From assembly GCA_025642075.2 (NCBI GenBank), contig JAODUO010001319.1:215001-279000 (forward strand): a stretch of 64,000 nucleotides of DNA, read 5' to 3'. Below are positions 46,505 to 58,298 of this stretch, piece by piece. Made by a program: the position numbers and the translations under genes. The notes under the pieces are model-generated. The model had not been told where the DNA came from. It made no database searches and worked only from the letters and a program-made list of their open reading frames with translations. The stretch comes from Ridgeia piscesae (taxonomy: Eukaryota > Annelida > Polychaeta > Sabellida > Siboglinidae). The first letter of the stretch is position 1; every line of letters begins with the position of its first letter.

Positions 46505-47860
46505 GCCCACCCACCCACCTGCCCGATTAACTTTTTTAACAGAATGGTGGAAATATTGTTTGAATCTAATACTTCTGAAAATAGACCAGCAGAATCAAAA
46601 CATTGAAAACAAATTGCCTGGTCAAAAATCATGCATCCTGATTGCTGTTGATGATGTGCATATTTGAAAATATGTTGGTAATATTGTCACTCCAGGGGAA
46701 TATCCCATGGGTGAATGGTGTTACTAGCTTAGTGAGATTGCCAGTATGTTAACATAAAACATCTACCACTATGTGTTTCTAAATTAAGTTTATGCATGTC
46801 CAATTCGGTGTTCGTTGTTTTGGTATTCTCTTCTCTTTTATTTGATAGTTTGGTGTGTTTCAAAGTAATGATAGCATGATTTTATTCAAATTTTAGGAGG
46901 GAGGGAGGGAGAGCCAAAATACAAGCTGTTATCTACTGAAAAGGGACTAATTACACGAGAAACCTGTGCTGTTGTAGTGAAGGAGAGCCATACACAACAC
47001 TGAAGGATATCAAAACTTTGTTCTGACAAAATGACATGAATAATTTCTAGCAAGATATATGCTGTTGGTCAACCAGTTGATCGAGGGTTTGTATGTGTTT
47101 CTGGATTTGCTTTATATTTGACAGCATCATTTGATGGAACAGTTATAACTGCAACTTGATAAGTGTGTCAGCCTGCCCACCTGTCCACCTGCCCGTCTGC
47201 CCACATTGCCCATCTGCCCACCTGTCCACCAGCCCATCTGCCCGTCTGCCCGCCAGCCCACCTGTCCACCTCCCATATTTTTTTTAGTAGACAACTGGAA
47301 ATATTGTTTGAGCCTACTATTTCCAAAAATAGACCATCGGAATCAAAACATAAAAGATGCCTGGTGAATATGTGCTTCCTAGTTGTTGATGATGTGCATA
47401 TTAAAAAAATATATATGTTGGTATTTGGTGATATTGTCTCAACAGGGGAATACCTCATAGACGAATTGTGTTAACAGCTTAGTGAGATTGCCTCCACTGC
47501 TATGTGTTCCTAATTAGAGTTAATGTTTTAGGATCCAGATGAAGTAGGCCACAGTAAATTGTGAGAGAGAACAGAAATACAGGTACACCTGTAGATGTCA
47601 ACTGAACAAGGAGAAGTTACATGAAAAACTTGTGCTGCTGCACTGAAGGAGAATCACACACAATACTCAAGGATATCCATCCTTTGTTCTGACAAAATTA
47701 CATAAATAATTTGAGGACAATGCGTAATATGATGCTGTTCATCGACCAGTTGATAGATGGTTTGTTTATGTTCCTGGACAATTTTTTTATTTGACAACAT
47801 CATTTGATGGAGCAGTTATAATTGCACCATGATAAGTGTGTCAGCCTGTGGGACTATGTC
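46505..47860. repeat. Two diverged tandem copies of a ~0.67 kb unit
   Basis: 46505-47170 and 47171-47860 share in order GGAAATATTGTTTGA, ATCAAAACAT, GATGATGTGCATATT, CAGGGGAATA, AGCTTAGTGAGATTGCC, TTTGTTCTGACAAAAT, CATCATTTGATGGA and TGATAAGTGTGTCAGCCTG. Both begin with CCCACCTGCC-type minisatellite (most developed at 47170-47270). Minus frames in both retain CFDSxGLFxE...SNNIS..LLKK, a hint of an old coding origin. Confidence 0.8.
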
Positions 47861-48890
47861 ACCCTGTGAAGCGGTCTTCCAAATGCAAGGAGACTAACAC
47901 TGTGCATTTTGAATGCATTATGATGGCATAGTATGTGGAACACATACTTGTAGTTGTATACACATTGCTGATGTTGTGGTCAATAAATTATAAGTGTACA
48001 TGTCAGAGAAATCATAGGCTGTGGTATATTTGACTGTGTAAATGCTGAATGGGTTTCATGTGATCAAACAGTGCAGGTGGCTGGCAGTGTTTATAATGCC
48101 ATAATATAATACAATAGATTCGTTCACTTCATAACAAGTGGTTGATTTCAATGTGGAGAATTCATTGTGAAAAGGAATAAATTCCATTGTCACTGCATTT
48201 GGGTTAATCCTTTTTGTTGGTAAAAGAAAATGGACTTAGCAAAAAAGTGAATCAATAAAACACTTCAAACATGCATCTTTACACCCTTAAGTATATTTCA
48301 CATCACAAATCAAAAATACACAAAGTATTTTAGTGTCATCAACACAGTTCATAACAGAAAACAAACAAACCTACTCAAAACAAATGAGAATATGTCTGAG
48401 TTTGGTCGGTGACTAAATAAGGTTAACTAATGAATTCAAATTTTATTATCACACATAAGAAAATAAGTAAAAAATCCACAGAGCAGCCTAGGTAAACTTT
48501 ATTGATTTCAAATGTTCAAATTTAAATATTATTTGTTCAAGTGATCCATGATCCATGCATGTGCAGACCACTGCTAAATTAACACATTTAAACATAAAAC
48601 ATACACCTCCCACAATAGCAGATATGTGTGGTAAATGATTTTAAGAGCTGTTTGTTCTGTATGTGAGCCACACAAAAACAAACAACTCTTTAAATCAGTT
48701 TAAAACAATTGTTGCTGTGCATGCATTTTTGCCTATAAAACCAACATCCAAACTAGAAAAATACAACCGAAGAACATTCACAAATATATATGGGTAGTGC
48801 TAACAAATATTTGTGGGTGGCCGGCGTGGCTATTAATTTTGATTGCTATACGTAAAGTATGCAAAGTAAAATGTACAGATTATGTATCAG
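47861..48890. other. No gene recognised
   Basis: AT-rich anonymous sequence without repeats or frames of note. Confidence 0.4.
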
Positions 48891-48894
48891 ATAT

Positions 48895-49275
48895 TTAGTT
48901 TTATATCTTTTTCTTCATCTTCCGGATACCACCTAGTCTCAACATGCTGAGGATACAGGGGGGCGAGCAGGAAAAATCATAAATATTTTTTTTTTCGTTT
49001 TGGGTGCAATGCAATGTATCAGAACAATAATTAGTGCATGTAAACAGTAATGCGAGCAAAAGAATTAGTTATATCTAAAAAGTGGAATAATGCAAAGTCT
49101 GGATATTGCTCTTAAAGGAATCAAGGCTGTTTTTATTTACAACATGTTGAGGGAGGGAGTTCCAAAGTCGAATGGTACTTGGGAAAAAAGAATACAAGTG
49201 GTAATTACATCTGGAGTAAGGGATAAGGTAGGACAAGGAATGTTGCTTTCTATTAACTGTGTTTACAGGAATGAG
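48895..49275 (-). pseudogene. LINE 3' end: RT C-terminal fragment plus 3' UTR
   Basis: The minus strand shows YHLYSFFPK followed, with frame slips, by residues matching the usual WNSLPQHVVN block (ELPPSTCC in one frame). Downstream comes a 3' region ending CCTGTATCCTCAGCATGTTG ... GGTGGTATCCGGAAGATGAAG, a tail form typical of invertebrate non-LTR elements. No other domains are present. It is a short 5'-truncated copy. Confidence 0.6.
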
Positions 49276-49279
49276 TTTT

Positions 49280-49960
49280 TTGTTATGTTTTTGTCATAGC
49301 GACAATAAAGCTTTACACCACACAATATGTTCCCCCCATGCAACTGTACCGTACCTGCCACTGTCACTCGCTGTCAGCACACGTTCCCTGTTGTGTATGG
49401 CTTCAACGAGAGAGTCTTGATGTCACGGTACAATACAGCAAAAACCGTAAAGCATTGAATAAGTTGCTTACGCCTTATGTCTTGATTTTGATGACGGAAT
49501 CACACACTCGGATTATGTATCCTGAAGTTTTAGTCAGGTTTTCGTCTGGTCATATAGCCAGTTTGTGATACAACCAGTTATGGTGAGACATGCTGAAATC
49601 TCAGTCTAATAATGGCGCGGGGCACCACAGCTATAAATAGAACACACTTCCAGGGCACTGCCGGCTCGCACCGAAAACAGCAGCGGCCCCTGGCGCGCGT
49701 GAGGCAAAACCAGGTGCTTGTGTTGTTTCTGTACGACAGTCGACAGACGTCTCTTTGTAAACAAACAGGCGTGAATTTGGCTAACCTTATTCCAAGACAG
49801 AGTTAGGGCGGCGAGTACAACATGCTCTGTATTTGGGAAATCATCTCTCGTCTAAAAATACGTCACTTATGCCGGCGACAGTAGCAGCGGCGCGCCGGCG
49901 ACCCCCAAGAAAATATAGGTCCATCTTTTATCAAAATCTTGTCAATTAACCGCAGTTTAA
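49280..49960. other. GC-richer stretch with a TATA-like motif; no gene established
   Basis: A CTATAAATAG motif at about 49630 precedes a GC-rich segment containing GGCGCGCGTGAGG-like and GCGGCGCGCCGGCG runs (49690, 49885). A 64-codon plus frame (49612-49806) has no recognisable features. It could be a promoter region, but no transcript start can be argued. Confidence 0.25.
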
Positions 49961-49962
49961 TA

Positions 49963-50036
49963 GACCCTAGGCCTCTGAGCGGAAATTTTTTTTCCGGATA
50001 TGCGGCGCTTTACAAATAAAAATTATTATTATTAAC
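49963..50036 (+). repeat. CR1/L2-type LINE or SINE 3' tail
   Basis: GCGGCGCTTTACAAATAAAA followed by ATTATTATTATTA is the characteristic end of CR1/L2-like elements; only the tail is present. A tail of the same kind is seen in the opposite orientation at 59150-59240. Confidence 0.55.
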
Positions 50037-50120
50037 TACCAAAGACACCAACGAACTGTGCGTTTCATGTCATACTAGATCAATAAAACCCGCACGTCAT
50101 TCTGGGGCGTGAACTCCAAA

Positions 50121-50353
50121 ATGCACTGCACTGCACTGCACTGCACTGCACTGCACTGCACTGCACTGCACTGCACTGCACTGCACTGCACTGCACTGCA
50201 CTGCACTGCACTGCACTGCACTGCACTGCACTGCACTGCACTGCACTGCACTGCACTGCACTGCACTGCACTGCACTGCACTGCACTGCACTGCACTGCA
50301 CTGCACTGCACTGCACTGCACTGCACTGCACTGCACTGCACTGCACTGCACTG
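50121..50353. repeat. (CACTG)n pentanucleotide array
   Basis: About 46 perfect copies. CSAVQ-type and TALHC-type frames are artefacts. Confidence 0.97.
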
Positions 50354-50418
50354 ATCGGGTACTACACTGGTCGGGTACTACACTGGTCGGGTACTACTCT
50401 GGTCGGGTACTACTCTGG
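50354..50418. repeat. Short tandem repeat, about 18 bp, four copies
   Basis: CTGGTCGGGTACTACA units bridge the (CACTG)n and (GGGAT)n arrays. Confidence 0.85.
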
Positions 50419-50450
50419 GGGGGAATTGCTCTGCACTGCAATACATTGCA

Positions 50451-50641
50451 TTGGGATGGGATGGGATGGGATGGGATGGGATGGGATGGGATGGGATGGG
50501 ATGGGATGGGATGGGATGGGATGGGATGGGATGGGATGGGATGGGATGGGATGGGATGGGATGGGATGGGATGGGATGGGAGGGAGGGAGGGAGGGAGGG
50601 AGGGAGGGAGGGAGGGAGGAGAGAGAGAGAGAGAGAGAGAG

Positions 50642-50717
<76 letters not shown>
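50451..50717. repeat. (GGGAT)n, (GGGA)n, (GA)n purine-rich compound array
   Basis: GGGAT pentamers (50452-50580), GGGA tetramers (50577-50619) and GA dinucleotides (50619-50717) follow one another with no gap. The plus strand is more than 85% purine, with regular G triplets that could form G-quadruplexes. Frames are artefacts. Confidence 0.97.
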
Positions 50718-50719
<2 letters not shown>

Positions 50720-50721
<2 letters not shown>

Positions 50722-51440
50722 ACGAACTGAAAAGAAAAGAAAAGTACAAAAAGCTAACAAATGACGTGGCCTCATCAAGCAAGGGAATGTTTTATATGTG
50801 CAAACAAATCGTAAGTATAAATTATGAAATGTTAACAAGAATACTTTGCTGTGGTGAACCTAGGGCTGTGGTCGTTTACAGTTTCTCGCTCGTTAGATTG
50901 TTAAATCCGGAGACAAGACGGTGACACGGCGGAGGAGGTAATGCATTTGGTACCTGTTCGTGGCGATCTTCAAAACACCCGAATGTCCATGGCGGGACGT
51001 GTATGAGGTGAGTGCTCTTTAGCTTCAAACCGTGATTGGGATACGCTATTCTGATGAAAACATTGCGAGTTGAACTTGCTCACCCCTCCCCGAACTATTG
51101 TATTTCAATCGACCTGGTGTTTTCTCGGACTTCGTGGTGTTGAGTATAACGAATGGATGAGGATCCTCTGCGAAGTTCATATACACATCTCAACCGGCAG
51201 AATGTTTGCAAGACTCAGTATATAGATTACATGAAGACTATATTTTATATGTGGCTGAATGCTTCCCAGCGCAGTTGAAAGGTCATTAATTGAACATGTC
51301 TGCCATCGACGTCAAGTGTGAAGCGCATTTGCTGTCATGAGGACGGGATACTGTTGTCGATCTTGACCTTTACATGCGTATGTACAAGAGATTACGCGTA
51401 TTTGTGCAAGCCCAGATAGTCGGGGCGCACGGGGTTCGAA
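50720..51440. other. No gene recognised
   Basis: A short segment CGGAGACAAGACGGTGACACGGCGGAGGAG/GTAATG (broken by a donor-like GT near 50939) is seen. Nothing further is supported. Confidence 0.3.
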
Positions 51441-51677
51441 GTGGAGACCTCGTGCTATTTTTGGTTCCCTGTCGTTTTGTAAACTTCAAACCTACCTTAA
51501 TAATATTCCGGAGGGCAACCCTCTCAAATCAGTGTACCTCACTCAGAATATTGCATTTACATTCAGGCCTATGTGGTCTTTAATGGCCGCGTTGCATATA
51601 TTTCTCTTTCCACATTTTCACAGTAAATGTATAAAAACAAACTTAAGTGTATATCAAATAATCAGGAATGACGAGAA

Positions 51678-51737
<60 letters not shown>

Positions 51738-52350
51738 TTTAAAAATATATATGAGAATATACTATTGATACGTTATTTTTTAGGAAGCCAGGTACAAAAC
51801 ATTGGACAATATTTCGAAAAATCAGTTCGGTTTCGCAGTTGACATCTCACAACAGGAGGTATAATTACCTTAATATGTAATCAATATATTTATGTAATAT
51901 ATCAATATGATGTACATTCATTTACCTACTAAATATTGCAAAGCAATAGTGAAATAGTGCTACGTTATACGCAATCACGAGCCAAACATGAACCCCTCCC
52001 CCTAAGTGTTGCGCAATCGTGATGTGACGCAAATCGGAGTGAATTTCATTGATTGTATCATTTTCGCGTTTCTTAGGGTAATAATGTACTATTAATGACA
52101 ATTTATGCATAACCTACTGCTGGTTATTAATGCGATGTTTGTTCAGGCAATATAAAATTATGATAACATGCATTATTCGAAAATAAAAACACATCAAGGT
52201 GTTACTCAATCACATCCTAAACAGTGTTCTGAGTCATCTGTGTCACTCTTGTCACAGCCATTGTTTTCAACAAGATTCAGAACAGCTATTACTCGCCCAC
52301 ATTTGATATCTTTCGCATCGTATGCCCAAGCAACGCAACACGGCACTTGA
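51441..52350. repeat. Large imperfect inverted repeat, left arm
   Basis: Pairs in reverse complement with 53595-54455. Shared stretches include ACCTCGTGCTATTTTTGGTT, GCAACCCTCTCAAATCAGTG, TTTCGCAGTTGACATC, CATTCATTTACCTACT and ATTATTCGAAAATAAAAACA. A (TA)n tract at 51681-51735 interrupts this arm only. No protein was recognised in the arm. Confidence 0.85.
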
Positions 52351-52783
52351 AAATTAAACTTATATTCAGGCCTGAAGATGTCTGAATGACCGTTAAGTCA
52401 CAATGCCCAATTATGAAATATTTATGGTTTATTTAATTAATTTAGCTAGTTTCTGTACCACAATATACCCGGAATGGTGAGAGGAATAAAGACCACAACT
52501 ATAATAATTATAGAAATGTATATATATTTTAAGGCAACGATAAATAAACAATTGAAGAATAAGTAGAAAAACATTTCCGTTTTGTTGTCGATTTCATATA
52601 AATGTACCGTAGTCACATTACTACATATTCAAAATATATTGTTAACATATCAAAGGTATCTCCATTCATTCCTCGGTAGATTAATACCACATAATTGTAA
52701 AATATATCTGAACATCACATGTTCTTGAATCATCATACACTGTATACTTCTCCCCCTCATTTTGGTTTGACGCTAGATTTTGT

Positions 52784-52979
<196 letters not shown>

Positions 52980-53594
52980 GTATAACATGTAAATTAAATA
53001 TAATGTATTCTTGTTTTCAATACATGAGGTATGTTATAAAGTTTGAATGACATGTTTTACAGCGTATCAGTCATTTTAACTTATTTTTGTGTCCACCGTG
53101 TTTTACCGACAACAAACACGAAACTAACAAAATAAAAACAACAGTCATTTATTAAAATAGGGAGCCACTGTAACCATCATTATAACTCTGGAAACTGTTG
53201 AATATATTTACAAAACTGAGCTCCAGAAATATTTGAATGACAACTCAAGGTCTATAAACGGTACGTGACAGCATAATTTGAATAACTGCATCCTCAGTAA
53301 CATCTTAATGTACCACAGAAGCAGACGTAGCAGCTGATCAATGAAGCTGTCATGCTGATATGCCTTCTTCATCAGAAAGATGTTGGGAAAGATGTCAATC
53401 TTGAGGAAACGATCGGAGAATATGAATGTTCTAAGGTACCGCAAGCTTCGTTTGAGTCAAATGGATCGATGCGTCATGGCTGTAAAGCATGATGGTAGAC
53501 AGTATGCTGAAAGAGACACACTTTAAGATAGTGGAGAAATTACCAGAACTTCCACAATGGTATACAAGTTGCGTGTCGCCAGCAAATGCCCTTG

Positions 53595-54455
53595 TAATTG
53601 TTCAGGCGCTAAATTCCAACTGCCGCATTGTGCTGCTTGCAAGTGCAAAGGGATACCAAATGTGGGCGAGTAATACCTGTTCGGACTCTTGCTGAAAACA
53701 ACGGCTGTGACTAGAGTGACACAGATGACTCAGAACAATGTTTAAGATGTGATTGAGTAACACCTTGATATGTTTTTATTTTCGAATAATGCGTGTTATC
53801 ATAATTTTATGTTGTCTTAACAAACATCGCATTAATAACCAGCCGTAGATTGTGCATCAGCACTCTGTCTTTAATAGTATATATTACCATAAGGAACACA
53901 GAAATTATACAATCAATGAAATCCACTCCGATTTGCGTCACGTCACGATTGTGCAACACTTAGGGGGTGGGGTACATGTTTAGCTCGTCATTGCGTATAA
54001 CGTAGCACTATTTTACTAGTGCTTTGAAATATTCAGTAGGTAAATGAATGTACATTATTTTGATGTATTACATAAGTATATTGATTACATATTAAGGTAA
54101 CTATGACTCCTTTTGTGTGATGTCAACTGCGAAACCGAACTGATGTATCGTTATTTTGTCCAATATTTTGTATCTGGCATCTTGAAAAATAAACGTATCA
54201 AGTATCAACAAGATATTGCCACAGGTATTATTTCTAGTCATTCCTGATTATTTGATACTACACTTTGGTTTGTTGCTATACAGTTTCTGTGAAAATGTGG
54301 AAAGAGAAATATATACAACGGGGCCATTAAGGGCCTGGATATAATTTTCGGAGTGAGGCACACTGATTTGAGAGGGTTGCCCTCTGGAATATTATTCGGG
54401 AGGGTTTGAAGTGTAATAAAATACAGGACAACCAAAAATAGCACGAGGTGTCCAC
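53595..54455. repeat. Large imperfect inverted repeat, right arm
   Basis: Reverse-complement partner of 51441-52350 with moderate divergence. One frame common to both arms carries a peptide like PEGNPLKSVxLT, but no family is recognised. Confidence 0.85.
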
Positions 54456-54947
54456 TATCTCCAAAACTGTTAGATAGTAGTTTACGAAAGCATTTCGTAA
54501 CACGGACATTTTCGGGAAATACCAAAATGTCTGCCTTACCGCCTTCGACAGTGCATTTTTCCGGCTCATAAAATAACATGTTCGCATCATTTATTTTGTT
54601 TCAAATTTCACACATATGAAGAAGAAGAATATTTATATTTAATTATCTATATGTTAAGAAATAGTACCAAAGTAACGATCAAGTATAATTGCATTGACTT
54701 TGACGAACCTCGGATTGAAAATCAAATAATTTACGTTGTGGTTGGCGCCCAGCAAAAATTCGAAAACCAGTAACTAGTACCGGATGTCTACGACGTAAGG
54801 TATCAAACAATAGCTCGGAAAAGTCACACGATAGCCAATGAGAACATATATTATGGAAGGTAGCCCCTGAGCAAGTGCGCCGTTACGCAGTTCACTTGCC
54901 GCGGCACAACAGCACAGCCGCAACGACCCAGTTTTGTCACATACCTA

Positions 54948-55252
54948 TATTAAGTATAATTAACCGTCATCTAATCAACGTTGACAATTTATGATATAAA
55001 CATGATTGTCATCGTGACATTGACCATAACCATGATAACGCGTTGTTGGCCAAAATTGGCAAAAACGCAAAGCTTGACCGCTCACACTTTTGAATGTAAC
55101 GTAAACAAACCGCGATGTACTGGATACATAAAACAACTCTGACTCTGTCCCCTCGATACGCAGCCACTAGCTGTAGCGGCCTAGTCTAGAGCAAGGCTAG
55201 CAGACGCTGTCATAGATCTCAGAGTCAGACTCTCATCTCGATCGCAGCTTCC
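54948..55252 (+). repeat. 300 bp direct repeat, copy 1 (partner 57165-57470)
   Basis: Nearly collinear over TTAACCGTCATYTAATCAAC, GATATAAACATGATTGTCAT, AAAAACGCAAAGCTTGACCG and CTAGCTGTAGCGGCCTAGTC; a few short indels separate the copies. Confidence 0.9.
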
Positions 55253-55329
55253 CAAAATTTGGACCCGTGCGCCCCGACTAACATGTGTGTATTGGAATAA
55301 ATGCGAGATGAGACGTTTTATTTCCCTAC

Positions 55330-57160
55330 AAACGTCTTTTTCAACGTTCCTTCATAACCCAAAAAAAAATGTTCAGAACGTTTCCTGAAATTATCTTAGC
55401 ATCTATTGGATGAACTGAGAAAAGTGTCCAGGAAAATTCGTTAGATAATCATACCACATTTTCCCAGAAACCATTTTCCATCCTGACATCCCATCATTTC
55501 AGCTGGAACCACGGAGTGATTGGTTGTCATGATGACATTACCAGTTAATTAAGACATTCTGTTTACGCGCAAGGTGTGACTGAGCACATACTTAACTTTG
55601 GATTAATGCAAGTCTATTTGTTGGGATACAAGATATAGGCTTTCAAATGGTATTACATGTTTTGGTGTGCGTGCGTGCGTGTGTACGTGCGTGGGCGCGC
55701 AGGCAGGCAGGCAGGCACGCACGCACGCACGCACGCTCGCACGCACGCACGCACACACACACAAACTTCAGTCAATAATTATTGTGTTAAAACAGTGCTA
55801 TTTGTAACACGGCAGAATATTCCACTTCGTAAATATCAAGACGCACACATTTGGGCGCACCTCAACGTCTTCGCTGCGTTAGTACTCCCTGGCTGATCGT
55901 CTCCGCAAACCGTGGGAGTGAGCGGAGTCGAGCTATAAAATTAAATGTAGCCTTTGACTTCGCCAGTCACTACTGCATCAGCCATGTGAACAGCGCAAAT
56001 GACCGCTCTAAATTGAAGATGGTACACGACTGGTGGGAACCCATTCGCATCCTAAACATAACATGTAACATGAACAGCGTACGTGTAGCTGAAATAACCA
56101 AACAATTATATAATATGCCCGGGGGCTGACCACACTCCTAGTGAGAGATTTTATTGACTGAGATGTTTGCACAGGGATGTGCCAAGGGTATATTATTATG
56201 ACTGGTACTGATGTAAACGGTTGCAGCTTCCCCTAGCACGCGACGGTGGTGTTAATTGGCTGTTTCAAGGTTAGCGTTGCCGCACATTTCTGAGCCCAGT
56301 AAATAAACTTGCACTTTCCTTGGCCTTATCCCTTCCACATCCACTCCCTTCGTGTATGATGTATGTCAAATTATTTTATTCAGCAGCAAACAATGTTCTT
56401 CCATTTATCTCTTATAGTTTTATTGCGATGCGCATCCCCTGCAAATACCAGCAATAATCTTCAAAATGTTGAAGTTGATTGGTTAAATGGGAAAAGAAAC
56501 ACATCCGTCGCGCCGATCAAACACAACATTCTCCTCACATACACGAACCGCTGATTTGCATACGGAAAAAATGCGAAGTCTGGTCAAACCACATGGAGTG
56601 TTCATGCCTACGGAAATAGTACGCAGTGAAACAGTTTTATATTCATATTTATGCAGAGACAATGTCACATAAAAAATCAAATAGGAAGTTTTAACTGCAA
56701 TGTTTGCTTGCTGGATGCACGCTCCCGCCAGGGAGCCGTGTCGTCTGCCTGGCGCTGATGCCAGTGACAGGCTCGTGATATGTGGATTACTCGTAAGCCG
56801 TAGTTTGCACCAAGCCCAGGATATACAGGTACCATATGAAATATAGCGAATGTTGTGATGTATGTTTGTTTACTAGAGTTGTGTTGCTGAACGGCGTTGC
56901 ACACGCGGCAAAAACAAAAAAGTTCCCCATCTAAACTGGTGTATCCAGGTTGCTTTTTGTGGGGCAGGCAAGCAGACGCCGACATCATGCAATCCAAAAA
57001 ATGGCTGCGCAACACGCGCTTGTCGTATATTCTGTTGAAATTCTGGATTCTGTCTTTATGACAGAAACCTAAGGGAAACTTGTTAAAGTATCAAATGTAT
57101 GCAGTAATATTTGCTCTAGGACTAGGGCATGTCTTGTCGCAGTAGACGAGTAGTAATTTA
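55330..57160. other. No gene recognised; GTGC/GGCA/ACGC microsatellite at 55664-55762
   Basis: A compound tetramer tract (GTGC, GGCA, CACG) lies at 55664-55762. A 92-codon plus frame (55851-56129) and several ~60-codon frames lack motifs. The dispersed repeat shared with 36145-36215 lies at 56415-56500. Confidence 0.4.
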
Positions 57161-57164
57161 ATTA

Positions 57165-57470
57165 ACATATTAACCGTCATTTAATCAACGACAACGTTGA
57201 CAGTTTATGATATAAACATGATTGTCATTGTGGCATTGACCATAACGCGTTGTTGGCCAAGATTGGCAAAAACGCAAAGCTTGACCGCTCACACTTTTGA
57301 ATGTGACATAAACAAACCGCGATGGCCGATGTACTGGATACATAAAAGAACTCTGACTCTGTCCCCTCGATACGCAGCCACTAGCTGTAGCGGCCTAGTC
57401 TAGAGCAAGGCTAGCAGACGCTGTCACAGATCTCAGAGACAGAGTCAGACTTTCGTCTCGCATCTTCCCA
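57165..57470 (+). repeat. 300 bp direct repeat, copy 2
   Basis: Partner of 54948-55252, same orientation, 2.2 kb away. Contains one extra short GATGGCC insertion and an extra CAGAGA duplication. Confidence 0.9.
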
Positions 57471-57895
57471 GGGCCCGTAAACCTAGGCTAAGACGGTTAA
57501 GCGCATCTGGTTTTTAATTGTTATTTTGCACTTCACAATGTTAGTGGCTTCATTCATCCAGTACCAGGATGTAAATAGTGGTGGGTTGAGCTGTTTGTAT
57601 TAATTGCAGCAAGGCTGAATACTTCCAAGTGGCTGATGAATCGAGATTGTGTTTCAGTGAACAAGTTTGTGAGGAGGTTAAGTGTACTATGTTTTAAGCA
57701 GTCCTAACAAGGGAATACCGTGCTATAAAAATCATAAGAACATACCTAAAACTGAAAAGATAAGATTAGGTCTACTTTAAAAAATGCAAAGTAATATTTA
57801 TTGTATTATACAGTTGTAGCTGTTTTATCACAGACCTCCAAAACAACAACCATGCCTCAATTGAACTATGTATTCAGGAATTCAATCCTATAATC

Positions 57896-58237
57896 TTAAA
57901 TATAGGCAATAATGCAAACGATTGATGATGGTTCCATCAGTTTGCAGAAAGTGTTTCTTTTTCTGTCAGCTGACCAAAGGTATATAAGTCTGGGTAAACT
58001 ACTCGGTTGTCTGTCTACTGTCATAATTCCCAGGTGTTTCATGGCTGTGTCAAGTACATGGCAGTCAGCTACCAAATCAACAAAGTCTGAAACTGCATGG
58101 TAGTCTCTCGCAACTTTGGTCACCACATTTCTTCTGTTGATGAGGTTGTGCAGCGAACTCAAAGTTACTCCTTCTAATTGTTTATTGCTCTGTGGACATG
58201 GAGCTATATAGCAGCATGTATTATAATATTGAGTCAA
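57896..58237 (-). CDS. Possible DUF6589-like protein fragment (113 codons)
   Basis: The minus frame contains LSSLHNLINRRNVVTKVARD, then YHAVSDFVDLVADCHVLDTA and MKHLGIMTVDRQPSSLP. The arrangement of a helical LxxLINRRNV segment, a (D/N)F(V/L)xLVxxCHV segment and an xxLGI turn resembles, from memory, the region near the C-terminus of DUF6589-type proteins that are expanded in marine invertebrates and often lie near mobile elements. The family is several hundred residues long, so this is a fragment or a single exon. The frame ends in TAA at 57896. No upstream exon was found. Confidence 0.35.
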   Translation of the reverse strand: MTQYYNTCCYIAPCPQSNKQLEGVTLSSLHNLINRRNVVTKVARDYHAVSDFVDLVADCHVLDTAMKHLGIMTVDRQPSSLPRLIYLWSADRKRNTFCKLMEPSSIVCIIAYI

Positions 58238-58298
58238 GCAATAGGTGTTTTTATTTCCATTAACTGTGAGATTATGCAGCTGTTTAACCTGTTAACTA

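Larger units (their letters stand above)
40211..46505. repeat. Tandem array: four copies of a 1.55 kb unit
   Basis: The sequence GAAAGACAATTTTTGGGATG recurs at 40211, 41841, 43395 and 44948, giving periods of 1630, 1554 and 1553 bp. The first unit is longer because an internal ~75 bp block (ATGAAGTCACAGGCTTAATA...) is doubled at 41524-41660. Copies differ by only scattered substitutions, so the expansion is recent. Unit content, plus sense: the old dispersed repeat (as at 31.9-32.6 kb), a GTT-rich exon-like block, and further exon-like blocks, all read on the minus strand. Confidence 0.95.

Noticed and set aside
50075..50924. CSAVQ-type, MGWDG-type and RERE-type ORFs
   Set aside because: Products of the pentanucleotide and GA repeats.
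51420..51435. GGGGTTCGAAG as a tRNA B box
   Set aside because: No matching A box, anticodon stem or cloverleaf around it.
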